64,000 nt of DNA, taken from NCBI GenBank assembly GCA_004556005.1, contig SFJA01000002.1:1-64000 (forward strand), given 5' to 3'. This stretch comes from Bacteroidales bacterium. Lineage in GTDB: Bacteria > Bacteroidota > Bacteroidia > Bacteroidales > UBA932. The position numbers were made by a program, and so were the translations under genes. This document shows, in pieces, positions 60,207 to 64,000 of this stretch. Below the pieces are notes generated by a model. It saw nothing but the letters and a program-made list of their open reading frames with translations. It had not been told where the DNA came from and did not search any database. Each line of letters opens with the position of its first letter. Position 1 is the stretch's first letter.

Positions 60207-61439
60207 GTGAACCTGCCTCTGTTCATAGCGGCAAGGTACCTGTTCGCCAAAAAATCACACAATGTGATTAACATCATTTCGGCGATCAGCGCTATCGGAA
60301 TGGCCGTAGGAACTGCGGCTTTGATACTGATACTCAGCGTATATAACGGATTTGACAGCATTATCAGGGATAACCTCTCGGACCTCGACCCGGATATCAG
60401 GGCAGTAGCGTCCGAGGGGAAATTCTTTCGTCCCGATGGCCCTCTCTGGGACTCGCTTAGGCAGGACGAAAGGATAGAGAGCATCTCTGAAGTGCTCGAA
60501 GACAACGTATTCCTGAACTATGGGGGCCAGCAGGGCATTGCCAGAGCCAAGGGTGTCGGCGACAAGTTCGGCGAGGCCAGCGGAATTGGCAGGCACTGCG
60601 TAGAAGGTCAATTCTCCCTTCACCATTCAGAGGTGCCGCTTTGCAGCGTCGGGGCTTCGCTTGCCTACCGAATGGGCATCAGGGCGCATTTTACAAGCCC
60701 GCTGGAACTATATTATCCCGATCCGAAGTCCAACATTTCCCTTGTGGACCCGACTTCTTCGCTGCGAAGCGTGAAACTGTGGCCAAAAAGCTTGTTCAGC
60801 ATAAGTGCGGACATAGACAACGAGCTGATAATCGTGCCGATAGAGTCAATGCGGAGGATTACGGGGCTGTCATATGGCGAACTCAGTTCGCTGGAAATTC
60901 GGCTGAAGGACGGCAGCGAAAAGAACGTCAGGTCTTTCATCAAGGATTATCGCGGTCTCGAGCAGGCCGGATTTGTACTTCAGGACCGCTTTGCCCAGCA
61001 CCCTTCCCTTTTTAAGATGATGAGGTATGAGAAGTTGGCTATCTATCTGATACTCATCTTTGTAGTCATCATAATCGCCTTCAATGTCTTTGGCTCGCTG
61101 TCAATGCTTGTCATCGAGAAAAGTGGGGATATGCAGACTTTCCGCTCCATGGGTGCGTCGGAGAATTGTATCAGGAAGATTTTCTTTTACGAGGGTTGGA
61201 TGATTAGTCTTTCGGGGCTGCTGGTGGGACTGGTGGCCGGAATAGGACTGGCTCTGCTTCAGCAGATTACGGGGCTTGTCAAGATGCCGGGTAATTATCT
61301 GGTAAACTCGTATCCGGTTGTACTGCAGGCCTCTGACGTACTGTTTACGGCCCTTGGCGTAGCCGTCGCCGGGCTGGCGATTGCCTTTATCGGCTCCAGA
61401 AGCGCTCTGGCGCAGGTTGGACGTGGCAGTGGCCAATAG
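60207..61439 (+). CDS. LolC/LolE-type ABC permease
   Basis: 410 residues from a GTG at 60207. One membrane segment near 20-45, a large periplasmic domain (about 50-270), then three segments (275-400), the FtsX/MacB layout. SHNVINIISAISAIGMAVGTAALI near the start is typical for lipoprotein-release permeases. No LolD ATPase is adjacent. It is the last gene of the tyrS unit. Confidence 0.87.
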   Translation: MNLPLFIAARYLFAKKSHNVINIISAISAIGMAVGTAALILILSVYNGFDSIIRDNLSDLDPDIRAVASEGKFFRPDGPLWDSLRQDERIESISEVLEDNVFLNYGGQQGIARAKGVGDKFGEASGIGRHCVEGQFSLHHSEVPLCSVGASLAYRMGIRAHFTSPLELYYPDPKSNISLVDPTSSLRSVKLWPKSLFSISADIDNELIIVPIESMRRITGLSYGELSSLEIRLKDGSEKNVRSFIKDYRGLEQAGFVLQDRFAQHPSLFKMMRYEKLAIYLILIFVVIIIAFNVFGSLSMLVIEKSGDMQTFRSMGASENCIRKIFFYEGWMISLSGLLVGLVAGIGLALLQQITGLVKMPGNYLVNSYPVVLQASDVLFTALGVAVAGLAIAFIGSRSALAQVGRGSGQ

Positions 61440-61506
61440 AAGTGGGGAGGAACGCCAATGGCTAATGTCACCATTGTTTATTATGTCTTGAGATTTATAA
61501 AAAAAA

Positions 61507-61549
61507 CAGAAGGTGAACTTTAAGTCTTGCGACTTGGATTCACCCTCTG
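61507..61549 (-). terminator. terminator of rubrerythrin gene
   Basis: Minus strand CAGAGGGTGAA ... TTCACCTTCTG with an inner AAGTC/GACTT pairing, followed by T-rich sequence (61506-61499). It also separates the converging lolC/E-like gene. Confidence 0.85.
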
Positions 61550-61588
61550 TTTCAGATTATTGCGGACTCAGAAGCCGCGAGTCGAATG

Positions 61589-62137
61589 CTATTTCTCGAA
61601 ATAACGCTTGAGAAGTCCCTGGAAGCCACAGCCATGACGCGCTTCGTCCTTTGCCATCTCGTGTACTGTGTCGTGGATTGCGTCATATCCGAGTTCCTTG
61701 GCGCGTTTTGCAATGGCAAGCTTGCCCTCGCAGGCTCCGCACTCAGCCTCGGCACGCTTCTGAAGGTTAGTCTTGGTATCCCAAACAACCTCTCCGAGAA
61801 GCTCAGCAAACTTTGCAGCGTGCTCCGCCTCCTCAAATGCATAGCGCTTAAATGCTTCTGCAACCTCAGGATAGCCCTCACGCTCAGCCTGACGGCTCAT
61901 TGCCAGGTACATTCCGACTTCGGTACATTCGCCGTTAAAATGGTCGTGGAGACCCTGGAGCACTTCTGCATCCTCAACCTTGCCATCGCCCAGGTGATGT
62001 TCACAAGCCCAGGAAAGTCCTTCTGATTTAACCTCTGCAAACTTTGATGCAGGAGCATGGCACTGAGGACACTCTGCTGGCGGATTCTCGCCCTCATAGA
62101 CGTATCCGCATACAAGACATCTGAATTTCTTTTTCAT
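61589..62137 (-). CDS. rubrerythrin with N-terminal rubredoxin domain
   Basis: 182 residues. Rubredoxin CxxC pairs CLVCG and CPQC come first (residues 7-26), so the domain order is the reverse of classic rubrerythrin. The di-iron helices show [28 protein letters not shown] and [10 protein letters not shown]. Reduces hydrogen peroxide and protects anaerobes from oxygen. Single gene with a terminator. Confidence 0.94.
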   Translation of the reverse strand: MKKKFRCLVCGYVYEGENPPAECPQCHAPASKFAEVKSEGLSWACEHHLGDGKVEDAEVLQGLHDHFNGECTEVGMYLAMSRQAEREGYPEVAEAFKRYAFEEAEHAAKFAELLGEVVWDTKTNLQKRAEAECGACEGKLAIAKRAKELGYDAIHDTVHEMAKDEARHGCGFQGLLKRYFEK

Positions 62138-62168
62138 AATGATATTGACGGTTTAAAAGTTATGATTA

Positions 62169-62546
62169 TTATAATTGTTCCAGCAGTTCATCGAGTTCAC
62201 GGCGTTCCTTCTTGGTAGGTCTGCCGCTGCCTCTGTCGCGCTGCAGGATAATCGTTTCTCGCGGAGCATGCAGTTTGGACTTTTCGCTGTCCGGTGTGAG
62301 GTCGAGGACAAATTCGGGTACCAGCTTGGCTCCCATACGGTTATCGGAAAGCTGCAAGACTTTGTAACTGAAGAGGGCCGAGGCCTTGCGCACCTCGATC
62401 AAGTCGCCGATTTTCACCGCTTTGGATGGTTTGGCAGTCGTTCCGTTAATCCTGACCTTGTTTCCGGAGCAGGCATCGGTTGCCTCGCTTCTGGTCTTGT
62501 AAACCCGAACCGACCAAAGAAACTTATCTATCCTGACACAGTCCAT
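62169..62546 (-). CDS. S4-domain RNA-binding protein (Hsp15/HslR-like)
   Basis: 125 residues from the ATG at 62546. S4 fold: RIDKFLWSVRVYKTRSEATDAC and NKVRINGTTAKPSKAVKIGD. The tail is basic (RDRGSGRPTKKERREL). Homologues rescue free 50S subunits carrying a nascent chain. It starts 1 base after the DJ-1 gene stop. Confidence 0.92.
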   Translation of the reverse strand: MDCVRIDKFLWSVRVYKTRSEATDACSGNKVRINGTTAKPSKAVKIGDLIEVRKASALFSYKVLQLSDNRMGAKLVPEFVLDLTPDSEKSKLHAPRETIILQRDRGSGRPTKKERRELDELLEQL

Positions 62547-62547
62547 T

Positions 62548-63120
62548 TCAGTCCAAAAACATAGAATGACGCACTGCGGCGAGGGCTTCGGGACCCTTGA
62601 GGGTTTCCACAATCTTAAGCCCGAACGCTATCGCATAGCCGGCACTTCGTCCGGTTATGATGCGGCCGTCAGCAACAACTCCTTCCGGTACAAAAACCGC
62701 ACCTTTGGAAACGGGTCCGCTCTCAAATCCGTCAAAACAGGTGAATTTCTTTCCCTCCAGACAATCGAGCTGGCCTAGCACCAGACCAGGAGCGGCACAG
62801 ATGGACGCAAGGCTGCCGCCAGCCTCATAATGCTGCTTCATCGCTTTGATCAGCGGCTTGCAGTCTGCAAGGTTCCTTGAGCCCGGCATACCTCCGGGAA
62901 AAATCATAAAGTCTTGTGCTGTAGTCCCTTCCGCATCAAGGTCCATAACTGAGAGGAAACTTCCCGTCCCAATTGTAATGCCGTGAGACGAAGTCACGAA
63001 TGGATCGTCCGATATGGCTACCAGTTCAGCCTTAATCCCCGCACGCTGCAGGACATCATATGTACCTAAGGCTTCAATATCCTCAAAGCCGTCAGCAAGA
63101 AAAATATTAACACCATTCAT
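62548..63120 (-). CDS. DJ-1/PfpI family protein
   Basis: 190 residues from the ATG at 63120. Nucleophile elbow with Cys in ASICAAPG, Glu in DGFEDIEA, and GRSAGYAIAFGLKIVE near the end. Members act as glyoxalases, deglycases or redox chaperones; the exact role is not known. It is 23 bases after the alpha-galactosidase stop. Confidence 0.92.
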   Translation of the reverse strand: MNGVNIFLADGFEDIEALGTYDVLQRAGIKAELVAISDDPFVTSSHGITIGTGSFLSVMDLDAEGTTAQDFMIFPGGMPGSRNLADCKPLIKAMKQHYEAGGSLASICAAPGLVLGQLDCLEGKKFTCFDGFESGPVSKGAVFVPEGVVADGRIITGRSAGYAIAFGLKIVETLKGPEALAAVRHSMFLD

Positions 63121-63143
63121 ATCTCTTTGCAATTAATTCATTT

Positions 63144-64000
63144 CTACTGGGCAGTCAGCCTGATGACCCTAGAGCACCAGTCGGTTCTTTCCTGGTCATC
63201 AAGATCAAGATAAGTCCTGACAGGTTCGAGGCCGTGCTCCATCAGGAAGCGCCCGCTGAACACCTTGCCGTCATAAGGCAGTTTCCTGCGTTCCATCTGA
63301 TTGAGTTCGGTGACGAGGTAATTCCGGTCAGGATCGAGTCCCTGCATCCTGAAACGAGGGAATTTCTGCGAATAGAGGCAGACCATCCTATACCAGTAAA
63401 AGACTGCATCACTCTTATCTTCAGATACATACATCAGCGAAGCGCAGCCCTTGTCCTCGTACGGTGAGACCAGTCTGTAGATGTCACCGAACTGTACAAC
63501 AGGACGTATTTCCTTGTATTGTTCTATTGCGCGGGTGACAAATGCCCTTTCTTCTTCGCTTAGTCTCGAAGGCAGCAGTTCGATTCCAAAGCGTCCGCTC
63601 ATAGCCACGTCAACCCTGTACTTGAGCGAAGTGAACTTGCGTATTGCGTGGCTAGGGACATCGCTGACGTGGCAGGCCGTTGCAATGGCAGGATAGAAAT
63701 AGGATGCTCCCCACTGCATATAAACGCGCTGGAAAGCGTCGGTATTGTCGGAAAGCCAGAATTCGTCAAACCAGTTCATTATCCCCCAATTGATTCGCCC
63801 GCCGCCGGAAGCGCAGTTCTGGAGGGTAACGTCCGGGTATTTGGCGCGGATGCGCTCGAGCGTGGCCTCGAAGCCCTTCCAGTAGGCAATGTTCTGGTGG
63901 GTCTGGTGCTCGAGGCATTGAGAACCGTGTTCGCGCACCGACATATTGGAGTCCCATTTGATATAGTCTATGTCAGGATTCTGCGACATTATGTCATCGA
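63144..64000 (-). CDS. GH36 alpha-galactosidase, C-terminal part (5' end outside window)
   Basis: About 285 residues visible, open to the window edge. The nucleophile Asp is in DYIKWDSN, and the acid/base Asp in FWLSDNTDAFQR; NCASGGGR between them is also typical. The C-terminal beta domain is complete. Removes terminal alpha-galactose from raffinose-type sugars or galactomannan. No signal can be judged because the start is missing. Confidence 0.94.
   Translation of the reverse strand, partial: DDIMSQNPDIDYIKWDSNMSVREHGSQCLEHQTHQNIAYWKGFEATLERIRAKYPDVTLQNCASGGGRINWGIMNWFDEFWLSDNTDAFQRVYMQWGASYFYPAIATACHVSDVPSHAIRKFTSLKYRVDVAMSGRFGIELLPSRLSEEERAFVTRAIEQYKEIRPVVQFGDIYRLVSPYEDKGCASLMYVSEDKSDAVFYWYRMVCLYSQKFPRFRMQGLDPDRNYLVTELNQMERRKLPYDGKVFSGRFLMEHGLEPVRTYLDLDDQERTDWCSRVIRLTAQ

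Overview
The window looks like a chromosome segment of a Bacteroidales bacterium (Bacteroidota) of moderate GC content; genus not determined. Supporting signs are the many Bacteroidota-type promoters (TTTG or TTG, about 19-21 bases, then TAnnTTTG), general absence of Shine-Dalgarno sequences, secreted glycoside hydrolases (GH3, GH51, GH36), a 57-residue Hc1-like nucleoid protein, a Wzi-type outer-membrane protein, a patatin fused to an outer-membrane barrel, and a free-standing HsdR_N protein beside holA. Coding density is high, with many 1-4 base stop/start overlaps. No rRNA, CRISPR array or prophage was seen.

Layout. 1-1792: end of a GH3 glucosidase and a 10-TM metal exporter. 1807-3596 (-): ndk and pgi. 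3709-7569 (+): ridA, a polysaccharide deacetylase, a cyclophilin with an insertion, an acyl-adenylating ligase and a dedicated acyl carrier protein, closed by a large hairpin. 7733-11965: a GDPD lipoprotein, Nif3/GH51, and an M28-like protein that has lost most metal ligands. 12022-20006 (+): a compact envelope operon (TPR lipid-side protein, WalJ-like hydrolase, MsbA-like ABC transporter, VanZ, amidase/golvesin/FN3 protein), then an Na/Pi cotransporter. 21779-26155 (-): rfbD-rfbC-PAP2-Stealth-Wzi, a surface polysaccharide operon. 26202-35792: rnhA-pdxA, recX, patatin-barrel, rlmN, recA, a GNAT-like protein, tdk, rsmI, and an HHH protein. 35802-39659 (-): a 5'-nucleotidase split into two genes behind a NatAB-like ABC system. 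39673-47004 (-): holA, HsdR_N, hpf, xer, cca, an ABC-F protein, galM.

47205-49394 holds tRNA-Val(UAC) and an IS200/IS605 element with an intact-looking HUH transposase (tnpA), a variant TnpB nuclease without the usual zinc knuckle, matching subterminal hairpins with an identical 8-base loop, and a row of stem-loops that could be the reRNA/omega RNA scaffold. The element sits just upstream of rplY, which has a long structured leader. 49677-54842: rplY, pth, the Hc1-like protein followed by two strong terminators with a possible small RNA between them, a Cys-rich PAS histidine kinase, and an M6 metalloprotease with a lipoprotein partner.

54834-64000: tpiA; a four-gene locus of TM2, a secreted protein and two helical-repeat/membrane proteins of unknown function; tyrS-rbfA-lolE-like; rubrerythrin; S4-domain protein; DJ-1 family protein; and the end of a GH36 alpha-galactosidase. 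The most promising leads are the TnpB element and its candidate RNA, the TM2 locus, the degenerate M28 protein, the rplY leader, and several genes whose promoters predict almost leaderless mRNAs. All functional calls are from reading motifs by eye; no database search was run.
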